DNA from: UA16 sp042095135
GTDB taxonomy: Bacteria; Bacteroidota; Bacteroidia; Flavobacteriales_D; Sanyastnellaceae
NCBI GenBank assembly: GCA_042095135.1
Contig: JBELBV010000014.1
Coordinates: forward strand, 1 to 48,009
Length of the DNA: 48,009 nucleotides
Direction of reading: 5' to 3'
Shown here one piece after another: positions 41,312 through 48,009 of the stretch (position 1 is its first letter; each line of letters opens with the position of its first letter). The position numbers and the translations under genes were made by a program. The notes beneath the pieces were generated by a model that was not told the DNA's origin, did not search any database, and saw nothing but the letters and a program-made list of their open reading frames with translations.

Positions 41312-42374
41312 TCTCCTGCAAGGAACGCAGTCGGATTTCTTCGTAATAGGTGCTTAAAATGGCCCAAGCGGAGGCGCCGTTTTGAGCACGGGCGATGGCG
41401 CCCTCCTGGCACATGCCAACGCCGTGGCCGAATCCGCGTCCCGACAAAATCACAACTTCATCGTCACCGCTCACCTCAAATCGGTCACTTGGCAATCCGA
41501 ATTTCTCACGTGATTCCACGTGATTCATCGGTTCATCTGCTTTTTGTATTTGCCAATCCTTCCAATCGCTGGCGTTGATCACCCGCTCCCAATGGGCGTG
41601 CGCACCGTTGGTGCATGCGACATCTTGAACAGGAAGTAAGTGGGGAGATGCCTTTTGCCATACGGCCTGCGAAGTGCGTGTCGTGCCGCCACAATTGGAA
41701 TGGAACGCAGCCGGAATTGGCCGCCCCAACCGATCGGTGATGACCAAATGCCTGGAAGCGTGGCATGCCATGCGTATGGTGTCGTTGACCGTAGACACCC
41801 CATCGTATGCTTGACAATGCACTTGGTCGCAAACGTCGTAGCCGGCGAGGCGATGCCTCCCGTACGTGTTCAATACGTAGGTTCTGCTGACGGCAGCGTG
41901 CGCGGTGTAAAGCGCCGGTGCATGCCCTTTTCCAACTTCGTTGACGAGCACCCCCGCGACGTAATCCTCTAATTCGGTTTCGAGCGCAATATGCCAGCGG
42001 TTGGCGTGCCAGTAAAAATGAACCGCTCCGGTGTATTGACGGTAGCCGGTGGACGCTGAAATGAGCCGAACTCGGCTGTGGTTATCGTTGGGTTTCAGGA
42101 TGAAATACGCGGATTCGATGGTGCCGGTGTCTGTTGTTAGCGTGTATCCACGCTTCGTTTTGGCCATGGAATCAATGCCGTCCAATGCACCTGCGGATTG
42201 CAATTGGCCGCTGGCAACGGTCATCCATTCAAAGGCACCGCTCACGGCTTGGCAACGTACCTCGAGTGCACCATTGAAATCCTCGAGGCCAACGGTGATG
42301 ATGGATTCGGGCTGGCAATAGGCCGCTGCCCCTTGCAGCAAAATAATGATAAACAGGAGGTCCCTCTTTGTCAT
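41274..42374 (-). CDS. SpoIID/LytB domain protein
   Basis: 366 residues from the ATG at 42374 (ATGA overlap with lpxB). A signal peptide ends near 'LLQGAAAYCQ'. The SpoIID domain shows 'LEDYVAGVLVNEVGKGHAPALYTAHAAVSRTYVLN', 'VHCQAYDGV', 'FHSNCGGTTRTSQAVW' and the terminal 'GRGFGHGVGMCQEGA'. SpoIID enzymes are lytic transglycosylases that cut denuded glycan strands; in non-sporulating bacteria LytB-like forms are thought to act on the cell wall. The catalytic Glu equivalent is probably that in 'NEVGKG'. The 3' end overlaps the convergent DUF4139 gene by 38 nt. The frame remains open to 42731, but that part lies within lpxB. Confidence 0.9.
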   Translation of the reverse strand: MTKRDLLFIIILLQGAAAYCQPESIITVGLEDFNGALEVRCQAVSGAFEWMTVASGQLQSAGALDGIDSMAKTKRGYTLTTDTGTIESAYFILKPNDNHSRVRLISASTGYRQYTGAVHFYWHANRWHIALETELEDYVAGVLVNEVGKGHAPALYTAHAAVSRTYVLNTYGRHRLAGYDVCDQVHCQAYDGVSTVNDTIRMACHASRHLVITDRLGRPIPAAFHSNCGGTTRTSQAVWQKASPHLLPVQDVACTNGAHAHWERVINASDWKDWQIQKADEPMNHVESREKFGLPSDRFEVSGDDEVVILSGRGFGHGVGMCQEGAIARAQNGASAWAILSTYYEEIRLRSLQEITIPEGSGVWGR

Positions 42375-43504
42375 ATCCCGGCTAAGATGGAGGCGGCCAC
42401 CTGCTGCGAAGCGGGCAACGCCGTTCGCAACTCCTTTGCAAGGGCTTGAAAATGCTCCAGTTGGTCTTTTGACGGCGCCCCGAAGCCTGCTCCATCGTGC
42501 AGAGCCAAGACTGCTTCCCGCAGAGTTGCGGGCGTACACTTGGATTGAATCTTCTCCGGAACCACCGAATGTTGCAGGAGTATGTTTGGCAGTCCAATCC
42601 AGGTTGATTTCACCAAGAGGCGAGCAATGGCGAACGTGATCGGGCTGGTTTTGTAGCAAATGACGTGAGGCAGCCCAAGCAAGGCTGCTTCGAGCGTAGC
42701 GGTACCCGACGTGATTAACCCAATGTCGCAAGAGCGCATCAACGCACGGGTGTGTCCAAATTCGATCGGGATTCCAGCGGCTTCGGCTACTCGGTAATCG
42801 GACGCGCTTCTCCCCGGGGCGCCTGCGACCACCGCTTCAAATTGGGGAAGTCCTTTTGCCGTTTCGACCAGCACCGGCAACATGCGTTCGAGTTCCTGCG
42901 CTCGCGAGCCTGGAAGCAGCAATAACCTGGGTTTTGAGTCGCTTTTTGAAGCCAAGGATTCCGTCTCGCCTTCCAGCAGTTCCAGCAGCGGGTGGCCTAC
43001 CCAATGCACATCGACGCCTTCATGGGCATACCAGGCTTTCTCAAACGGCAGGATGACGTGCAAGTGATCGATGTCCCGTTGAATAGTTCGCACGCGGTTT
43101 TTCTTCCAAGCCCATACAGAGGGGGAGATATAATGGTGCGTCGTGATTCCTGAGCGCTTGGCTTTTCGGGCGATGCGCAGATTGAAGCCGGGGTAATCGA
43201 TGCCCACCAGTACGTCCGGCTGAAAAGCATCGATGTGGACCCAGCATTCTGCAAATCGCTTGCGGATGGTCCAGCCGTTTTTCACCACTTCCCAAAGGCC
43301 CATGAACGCTAACGTCTTGTAATGACGCAGGCACTTCGCACCGGCAGCTTCCATGGCTTCGCCGCCCCAGCATTGAATCTCCAAGTTCGGATTAGCATCG
43401 AGCAGTGCGCGCACCAGCTCCCCGCCGTACGCATCGCCTGACGCCTCACCTGCGATGATGAAAACGCGCTGTACCGATGCTGTAGAATCTCCGGGTTGAG
43501 CCAT
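42371..43504 (-). CDS. lpxB: Lipid-A-disaccharide synthase
   Basis: 377 residues. A GT19 glycosyltransferase that joins UDP-2,3-diacylglucosamine and lipid X to form the lipid A disaccharide at the inner membrane. Recognised by 'FIIAGEASGDAYGGELVRAL', 'FMGLWEVVKN', 'LVGIDYPGFNLRIA', 'YISPSVWAWKKNRVRTI', 'FEKAWY', 'WVGHPLLE', 'LLLPGSRAQELERMLP', 'SGTATLEAALLGLPHVICYKTSP' and 'LPNILLQHSVVPEKIQ'. It is encoded with surE upstream, a typical Bacteroidota pairing, and its stop overlaps the SpoIID-like start by 4 nt. Confidence 0.97.
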   Translation of the reverse strand: MAQPGDSTASVQRVFIIAGEASGDAYGGELVRALLDANPNLEIQCWGGEAMEAAGAKCLRHYKTLAFMGLWEVVKNGWTIRKRFAECWVHIDAFQPDVLVGIDYPGFNLRIARKAKRSGITTHHYISPSVWAWKKNRVRTIQRDIDHLHVILPFEKAWYAHEGVDVHWVGHPLLELLEGETESLASKSDSKPRLLLLPGSRAQELERMLPVLVETAKGLPQFEAVVAGAPGRSASDYRVAEAAGIPIEFGHTRALMRSCDIGLITSGTATLEAALLGLPHVICYKTSPITFAIARLLVKSTWIGLPNILLQHSVVPEKIQSKCTPATLREAVLALHDGAGFGAPSKDQLEHFQALAKELRTALPASQQVAASILAGI

Positions 43505-43517
43505 CTGAATGATGGAG

Positions 43518-43838
43518 TTAAAACGCTTGAGCTTGGAGCCAAATTATCAATGGCACCGTAATGAAAATGACTCCCAATACGCCACGGGCAAAACGGTCCA
43601 AGTTGGCGCGCAGGGCCAACCAGAAAACGCCCACGTTGAAGAGCACGCTGATGGTCAGGATGCTGTCCTTGTAGAGGGCACTGCCAATGAAGACATCCTG
43701 GATGAAATAATCGAATGACGTCCCGTTGGCCCAACTCCACCAGACCGTCATGGCCGCAAATCCAATGCCCGTACCGAGCAAACCGACCACGAATCCGAAC
43801 CCTGTGTGATCAAAACGACTGGCGCTCACAGGTCCCAT
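43518..43838 (-). CDS. Small membrane protein between surE and lpxB
   Basis: About 106 residues with three to four hydrophobic segments ('FGFVVGLLGTGIGFAAMTVWW', 'ILTISVLFNVGVFWLAL', 'GVLGVIFITVPLIIWLQ'). I do not recognise the family by name, but unnamed small membrane proteins in this position between surE and lpxB occur in Bacteroidota. The start is either the ATG at 43838 (13-nt overlap with surE) or the GTG at 43829, which would make a GTGA overlap with the surE stop like the other couplings in this operon. The frame is open to 43922, inside surE. Confidence 0.7.
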   Translation of the reverse strand: MGPVSASRFDHTGFGFVVGLLGTGIGFAAMTVWWSWANGTSFDYFIQDVFIGSALYKDSILTISVLFNVGVFWLALRANLDRFARGVLGVIFITVPLIIWLQAQAF

Positions 43839-44611
43839 TGGTTGAGGGTTGAAATGGCGTGATGAGCCGTCAAATCGTATTGGGTGGGAACAACGCTCAC
43901 GTAACTGTTTCGCAAAGCCCACTCATCGGTGTCCTGGCCTTGATCTGGATTGGAGAATTTCCCCGTCATCCAGAAATACGGCGTGCCTCCGGGTGATGTG
44001 CGCTTGTCAAATGCGTCCTCCCAATGGCCTGCAGATTGACGACAAACTTTGAGCCCCTTCAGTTCATTTTCGGGCAAATCGGGAAAGTTGACGTTCAAGC
44101 AGGTGCCCTCAGGCAGTGAACGCTCTAGGACCGCTGTGGCAAGCTTTTCAACGAAGGGTACACACGCCGAAAAATCAGCTGTGGGAGCGTGGTTGAGCAG
44201 GCTAAACCCGATGGAAGGGATGCCTTCAACAGCGCCCTCTACCGCAGCGGACATGGTGCCGCTGTATATGACGTTGATGCTGGCGTTGCTGCCGTGGTTG
44301 ATGCCACTGAGCAGCAAGTCAGGCTTCTTGCCAAGAATTTCATAGATCGCCAGTTTGACACAATCCACGGGTGTACCTGTGGTTTGCCAAGCCGCTTGCA
44401 CCTCTTCAACTCCGAAGGTGACTTGCTCCATCTTGAGGATACCATTGATGGTCACGGCATGGCCCATGCCGCTTTGGGCTCGGTCGGGGGCAACCACCAC
44501 GACATCCCCATGTTTGACCATAGCTCCTGCCAAGGCTTGGATGCCTTTGGATTGAATGCCATCGTCATTGGTGATGAGGATGAGGGGTCGTCGAGAGGCT
44601 GTTGCACTCAT
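43826..44611 (-). CDS. surE: 5'-nucleotidase SurE
   Basis: 261 residues of the SurE survival-protein family, a metal-dependent nucleoside monophosphatase (also 3'-nucleotidase/exopolyphosphatase in some species). Marks: the metal-site 'ILITNDDGIQSKGIQAL', 'VVAPDRAQSGMGHAVTIN', 'TGTPVDCVKLAI', 'LLLSGINHGSNASINVIYSGTMSAAVEGAVEGIPSIGFSL', 'LNVNFPDLP' and the C-terminal 'LRNSYVSVVPTQYDLTAH'. Its ATG overlaps the pepD stop by 4 nt. Confidence 0.97.
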   Translation of the reverse strand: MSATASRRPLILITNDDGIQSKGIQALAGAMVKHGDVVVVAPDRAQSGMGHAVTINGILKMEQVTFGVEEVQAAWQTTGTPVDCVKLAIYEILGKKPDLLLSGINHGSNASINVIYSGTMSAAVEGAVEGIPSIGFSLLNHAPTADFSACVPFVEKLATAVLERSLPEGTCLNVNFPDLPENELKGLKVCRQSAGHWEDAFDKRTSPGGTPYFWMTGKFSNPDQGQDTDEWALRNSYVSVVPTQYDLTAHHAISTLNQWDL

Positions 44612-46068
44612 GCTTTATTCGGTATGCGTTGCAAGGCGTCCAGGAAGAAGTCCCAGTACTTTTGAACGGAACTGATCTGGACACATTCATCTGGGCTGTG
44701 CGCACCACGAATGTTAGGGCCAAAACTCACCATATCCATTTCCGGATAATTCGTCCCGAGGATGCCGCATTCCAAGCCCGCATGGCAGGCTAGCACGCGC
44801 GGAGACTCTTTGAATTTTTCCTCGTAAAGTGCTTTCATCGTCGCGACGATGGCACTGGAAGGGTTGGGCGTCCAACCAGGGTATTGTCCGCTGAAATCAG
44901 TCTGCAATCCAGCAAGGCCGAAAGCGCATGCAATGCTGTTCGCGTGGTCATCTTTCTCGGAATCCACTGAGCTCCGACAGAGGCACTGCAAGCTGATGGC
45001 GCCTTCGCCGATTTCGACGCGGGCCAAATTGTTAGAGGTTTGAACGAGGTGTTCGATGTCCGGGCTCATGCGGTGTATGCCCACAGGGACCGTTTGGATT
45101 GCCATGAGGATGGCGAGCTGGTCCTCTTCTGGCATTGCGTGGGTCACTGTTGTGTCCTGTGTTTCGCATGACAGATTCAATTCAGGATCGGTGGTCGCAT
45201 ACTCCGCTTTGACGGATTGGAAAGCCTCCACCAATGTGCTTTTGAATGCTGTTTCGTCAGCGGGATCCAACACGATGACCGCTTGTGATTCTCTTGGAAT
45301 TGCATTGCGTAATCCGCCCCCTTTCACCGAAGCAATGCGGAAGTCGACTTCGCCTAAGCTCTCAATCAACAAGCGATTCATGAGCTTATTGGCGTTGGCA
45401 ATGCCTTTGTGAATGTCCATACCGGAATGCCCGCCAGAACCGCCTGTTAATCGGATCAGCAATTGCTTGACTCCGTCCTGAATGGCTTCTATTTCATATG
45501 TGCCAGTGGAGGTTACATCGACCCCGCCGGCACATCCGATGGACAATTCATCGTCGTCTTCTGTATCCAGGTTGAGCAGGATGTCACCTTGCAAAAACCC
45601 GCCTTTCAATCCCAACGCGCCTGTCATGCCTGTTTCCTCATCGATGGTAAACAATGCATCAATGGCGGGGTGCGGGATGTCTTTGGAGTCAAGCACTGCC
45701 AAGATGGTTGCCACGCCGATTCCGTTGTCCGCTCCGAGGGTGGTACCTTCCGCACGCACCCAGTCTCCCTCCACGTACATCTTAATGCCTTGGGTGTCAA
45801 AATCAAATACGGTGTCTGCATTCTTCTGGCATACCATGTCCAAATGACTTTGCAGCACAATGTGACGCTTGTTTTCCATCCCAGCAGTTGCAGGCTTACG
45901 GATGAGCACGTTGCCTACCTCGTCAGTCTTGGTTTCAAAGCCCCAATTCTGACCGAGTGTAATGACCCACTCGCGGACTTTTTCTTCCTTTTTTGAGGGC
46001 CTTGGAATGCTATTCAATTGATTGAAAAAGTTCCACAGCGGCCGAGGTTCAAGGCTGATGATGCTCAT
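44608..46068 (-). CDS. pepD: Cytosol nonspecific dipeptidase / aminoacyl-histidine dipeptidase
   Basis: An M20 family metallopeptidase of 486 residues from the ATG at 46068, matching the size of E. coli PepD and its opening ('LEPRPLWNFFNQLNSIPRPSKKEEKVREWV'). Dinuclear zinc-site motifs: 'HIVLQSHLDMVCQ', 'GADNGIGVA', 'TIDEETGMTGA', 'LNLDTEDDD', and the lid/dimer region with 'GGSGGHSGMDI' and 'CHAGLECG'. It hydrolyses dipeptides in the cytoplasm. The frame is open to a TTG at 46083, which is less likely. It heads the operon pepD-surE-membrane protein-lpxB-spoIID-like, with a TATTTTTG box 12 nt before the ATG. Confidence 0.95.
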   Translation of the reverse strand: MSIISLEPRPLWNFFNQLNSIPRPSKKEEKVREWVITLGQNWGFETKTDEVGNVLIRKPATAGMENKRHIVLQSHLDMVCQKNADTVFDFDTQGIKMYVEGDWVRAEGTTLGADNGIGVATILAVLDSKDIPHPAIDALFTIDEETGMTGALGLKGGFLQGDILLNLDTEDDDELSIGCAGGVDVTSTGTYEIEAIQDGVKQLLIRLTGGSGGHSGMDIHKGIANANKLMNRLLIESLGEVDFRIASVKGGGLRNAIPRESQAVIVLDPADETAFKSTLVEAFQSVKAEYATTDPELNLSCETQDTTVTHAMPEEDQLAILMAIQTVPVGIHRMSPDIEHLVQTSNNLARVEIGEGAISLQCLCRSSVDSEKDDHANSIACAFGLAGLQTDFSGQYPGWTPNPSSAIVATMKALYEEKFKESPRVLACHAGLECGILGTNYPEMDMVSFGPNIRGAHSPDECVQISSVQKYWDFFLDALQRIPNKA

Positions 46069-46080
46069 GCTTTTTTTCTT

Positions 46081-46088
46081 CAAAAATA
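46081..46088 (-). promoter_or_regulatory. -7 element of the pepD-surE-lpxB operon
   Basis: The minus strand reads TATTTTTG, a full match to TAnnTTTG, 12 nt before the pepD ATG at 46068. The inverted repeat at 46087-46105 begins at its upstream edge. Confidence 0.5.
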
Positions 46089-46105
46089 ACGTCGAAATGA
46101 CGTTA
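46087..46105. promoter_or_regulatory. Inverted repeat between divergent promoters (operator candidate)
   Basis: TAACGTC-GAAAT-GACGTTA is a perfect 7-bp dyad with a 5-bp spacer. It lies exactly between the -7 boxes of pepD (46081-46088) and the Cys-rich gene (46119-46126). This is a typical size and place for a dimeric regulator, which cannot be identified from here. Confidence 0.5.
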
Positions 46106-46118
46106 GGTCAGGATTTAT

Positions 46119-46126
46119 TATATTTG
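46119..46126 (+). promoter_or_regulatory. -7 element of the Cys-rich repeat protein gene
   Basis: TATATTTG is a full match to TAnnTTTG and the same octamer as the promoter at 20032-20039. The leader to the ATG at 46148 would be about 16 nt. The expected -33 position is occupied by AATG, not TTTG. Confidence 0.5.
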
Positions 46127-46147
46127 GTTAAACCAATTCGTCGCATC

Positions 46148-46334
46148 ATGCGAAACCTTATCACCCTTGTGTGCTGCTCCCTAATTGTGGCTTTCAGCAC
46201 AAATGCAATTGCTCAATACTCACTTGTTGTATCTGAATATGCCACAGACATCGTCCCTGGTCAATCGACTTACAGGATTTACGTTGATGTGGTGAATGAA
46301 GATGATTTTGTTAGTTCGGTATTCGGCAACGACG
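46148..46334 (+). CDS. Cys-rich repeat secreted protein, N-terminal fragment (cut by assembly gap)
   Basis: 62 complete codons up to the gap. A signal peptide, 'LITLVCCSLIVAFSTNAIAQ', is followed by a beta-strand-rich start ('YSLVVSEYATDIVPGQSTYRIYVDVVNEDDFVSSVFGND'). The ATG at 46148 is chosen because the upstream in-frame extension (to 46022) overlaps pepD and the promoter region. The continuation is almost certainly the repeat region at 46435-48009, but the 100-N placeholder puts the two parts out of frame. Confidence 0.75.
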
Positions 46335-46434
46335 NNNNNNNNNNNNNNNNNNNNNNNNNNNNNNNNNNNNNNNNNNNNNNNNNNNNNNNNNNNNNNNNNN
46401 NNNNNNNNNNNNNNNNNNNNNNNNNNNNNNNNNN
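46335..46434. other. Assembly gap (100 N)
   Basis: Exactly 100 undetermined bases, the conventional placeholder for a gap of unknown size. It falls inside the Cys-rich repeat gene, where near-identical repeats would be expected to break an assembly. For the two coding parts to be one frame, the true missing length must leave remainder 2 on division by 3. Confidence 0.95.
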
Positions 46435-48009
46435 GCGTGCGATTGTGACGGCAACGTACTTGATGAGTGTGGAGAATGTGGTGGAGACGCGACAGGAGGC
46501 TGCTCCATCGCACAGGCATGCAACTTTGATCCAACAGCGGATTGCTTCAATGACGCCTTGTGCGAATTTGAATCGTGTGCCGGGTGCATGGATGAAGTAG
46601 CGTGTAATTTCGATCCCACGGCGACCTTGCCAGGACTCTGTGATTTTCCGGAGGAATTCTGGCTCGATTGCAATGGTGACTGCTTACCCGGTTACGATGA
46701 AAACGCGAATGGAATCTGTGATCCACAGGAAGTCTCGGGCTGTACAGATGAAGATGCAATCAACTTCAACCCAGCAGCAAATGTGGACGATGGATCATGC
46801 ATCATCAATTTGGTGGGCTGTGGGAACCCCGCAGCGTGCAACTACGACCCCTTGGTTACGCAGAATGCGAATGGGTTGTGCGATTTTCCTGAAACCATTT
46901 TCCAAGATTGCGATGGCAACTGCTTCAACGACACGGATGGGGACGGTGTTTGTGATGAGATGGAGATATCCGGTTGTACAACACCGGGTCCAGGCTACAA
47001 TCCATTTGCGACTGACGACGACGGCTCATGCCCGGTAGGAGGGTGCATCATTCCTTCACCCGTATTTGCCTGCAACTTCGATCCCGATGCGGACTTCTTG
47101 ATTTTTGCTGAATGCGTGAACCCACCTTGCACCGGAGGCCCCGGAGGAGGAAATGGCAATGGTGGCTCGGGCAGTCCCATCCCCAATGACATGCTTGTCC
47201 CAGGCTGCACAGATGTGTTCGCCTGCAACTATGACGAAGCGGCTACTGAAGAGGATGGAAGCTGCGAGTACACATCATGCTTGGGTTGCACGAATGAAAC
47301 CGCGTGCAATTACGATCCTGCTGCGGTATACAATGACGGTAGCTGCGAATACTTGAGTTGTGCGGTGTTGGGCTGCACGAATTCAATTGCATGTAACTTC
47401 AATCCAGAAGCCACGGATGAGGATGGTTCTTGCGAATACTCGAGCTGCATTGGTTGCACCGATGCCGATGCATCGAATTACGATCCAACGGCAACCGTGG
47501 ATGACGGTTCATGCGATTTTGCGGGTTGTACAATCGCCACGGCGTGCAACTACAGCGCTGAGGCAACGTCCAACGATGGCAGCTGTGAATTCACTTCCTG
47601 CCAGGGCTGTATGAATGAATTGGCCTGCGATTATGACCCTACGGCGACCATTGCCGATACGTGCGATTACACTTCGTGCCAAGGCTGCACAGATGCAACG
47701 GCAGAGAACTACGATGAGAACGCCACCCAGGATGATGGCACCTGCCAATACGCGGGTTGCGCAATCGAGGGAGCGTGCAATTATGACCCCAATGTCAATG
47801 TGCCTGACGCTTTTGCCTGTGAATTCCCACCTTACGGCTACGATTGCTCCGGGGCTTGCCTGTCTGATTCCGATGGAGATGGGGTATGCGATGAATTTGA
47901 GACCGGAGGATGCACCGATGCTTGCGCCTGTAACTACGAGACTGATGCCACAAGCGACGACGGCTCCTGCACCTACGCTGATGCCGGCTACGATTGCGCT
48001 GGCAACTGC
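46435..48009 (+). CDS. Cys-rich repeat surface protein ('GCTD..ACNYD..A..DDGSC' modules), open at both ends
   Basis: 525 codons in one open frame from the gap to the window end. About 15 modules of 23-50 residues repeat the pattern GCT[DN]xxACNYDxxATxxDGSC(E/D)(Y/F)xxC, for example 'GCTNETACNYDPAAVYNDGSC' (residues about 281-301) and 'GCTDADASNYDPTATVDDG'. Several carry insertions such as 'FPETIFQDCDGNC'. Two contain calcium-binding-like 'DTDGDGVCDE' and 'DSDGDGVCDE'. Near residue 230 there is a Gly-rich linker ('GGPGGGNGNGGSGS'). Proteins of this type in marine Flavobacteriales are large exported proteins, usually with a T9SS tail, which would lie beyond the window. Function is unknown; adhesion or a disulfide-rich stalk is a guess. 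Confidence 0.85.

Noticed and set aside
42375..42731. N-terminal extension of the SpoIID-like protein
   Set aside because: It overlaps lpxB out of frame, and the ATG at 42374 gives a proper signal peptide and a 4-nt overlap.
46435..48009. Repeated TGCAA(C/T)TA(C/T)GA motifs resembling a CRISPR or tandem DNA repeat
   Set aside because: Spacing is irregular, the repeats follow codon positions and differ mostly at third bases; they are protein modules.

Overview
The window looks like a chromosomal scaffold from a member of the Bacteroidota, most likely a marine-type Flavobacteriales bacterium (Cryomorphaceae/Crocinitomicaceae-like). The evidence is: type IX secretion (T9SS) C-terminal sorting tails (YPNP motifs) on two secreted proteins; a Cys-rich protein built from 'GCTD..ACNYD..A..DDGSC' modules that are common in this order; DUF4249, DUF1573, DUF4139 and DUF5117/4953-type proteins; a long NusB; TAnnTTTG-type promoter elements; and the absence of any clear dependence on Shine-Dalgarno sites. 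A 100-N placeholder at 46335-46434 shows the sequence is a draft or metagenome assembly. I see no tRNA, rRNA, CRISPR array, insertion sequence or prophage. No stretch longer than about 270 bases lacks a gene.

Layout. 1-3758 (-) is a TamB-like envelope protein running off the left edge, divergent from tsaD (3797-4810). Then come a LytS-type histidine kinase (4807-5910, -), a TTG-started DEAD/DEAH helicase (5975-7561, -), ung (7679-8365), a WD40 protein (8359-9249, -), a 25-residue membrane peptide gene (9288-9365), hisS (9375-10751), a degenerate LytS-like protein coupled to a MeaB GTPase (10769-12798, -), and small membrane or secreted proteins (12838-14187). 14189-19905 (-) is a tight four-gene operon: inactive MltD-like/LysM protein, two SGNH hydrolase-fold proteins and an MBOAT acyltransferase. 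I read it as a cell-wall or glycan O-acylation machine. At 20009-20126 a consensus promoter is followed by a structured stretch of about 85 nt and a strong intrinsic terminator, a candidate small RNA or attenuator in front of an SRPBCC gene.

20638-26503 (-) holds a YkuK-like RNase H-fold protein, a large secreted zinc metalloprotease, a TerB-DnaJ protein and htpG. 26651-30781 is a giant secreted Asp-box/LamG-like T9SS substrate, convergent with a second T9SS substrate. 31782-38606 (-) carries LOG, uvrA, an NhaC antiporter, yajC, a DUF1573 lipoprotein and nusB. 38734-41311 (+) carries a DUF4249 lipoprotein and a DUF4139 protein. 41274-46068 (-) is pepD-surE-membrane protein-lpxB-spoIID-like. 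The right edge is the Cys-rich repeat protein, interrupted by the assembly gap and by the window end.

Throughout, genes are packed with 4-nt stop/start overlaps, and several start codons lie only 4 nt after a -7-like element, which suggests leaderless or nearly leaderless transcripts. The most interesting items are the candidate small RNA at 20040-20126, the pseudo-transglycosylase/SGNH/SGNH/MBOAT operon, the LytS pseudokinase coupled to MeaB, and the inverted repeat between pepD and the Cys-rich gene.
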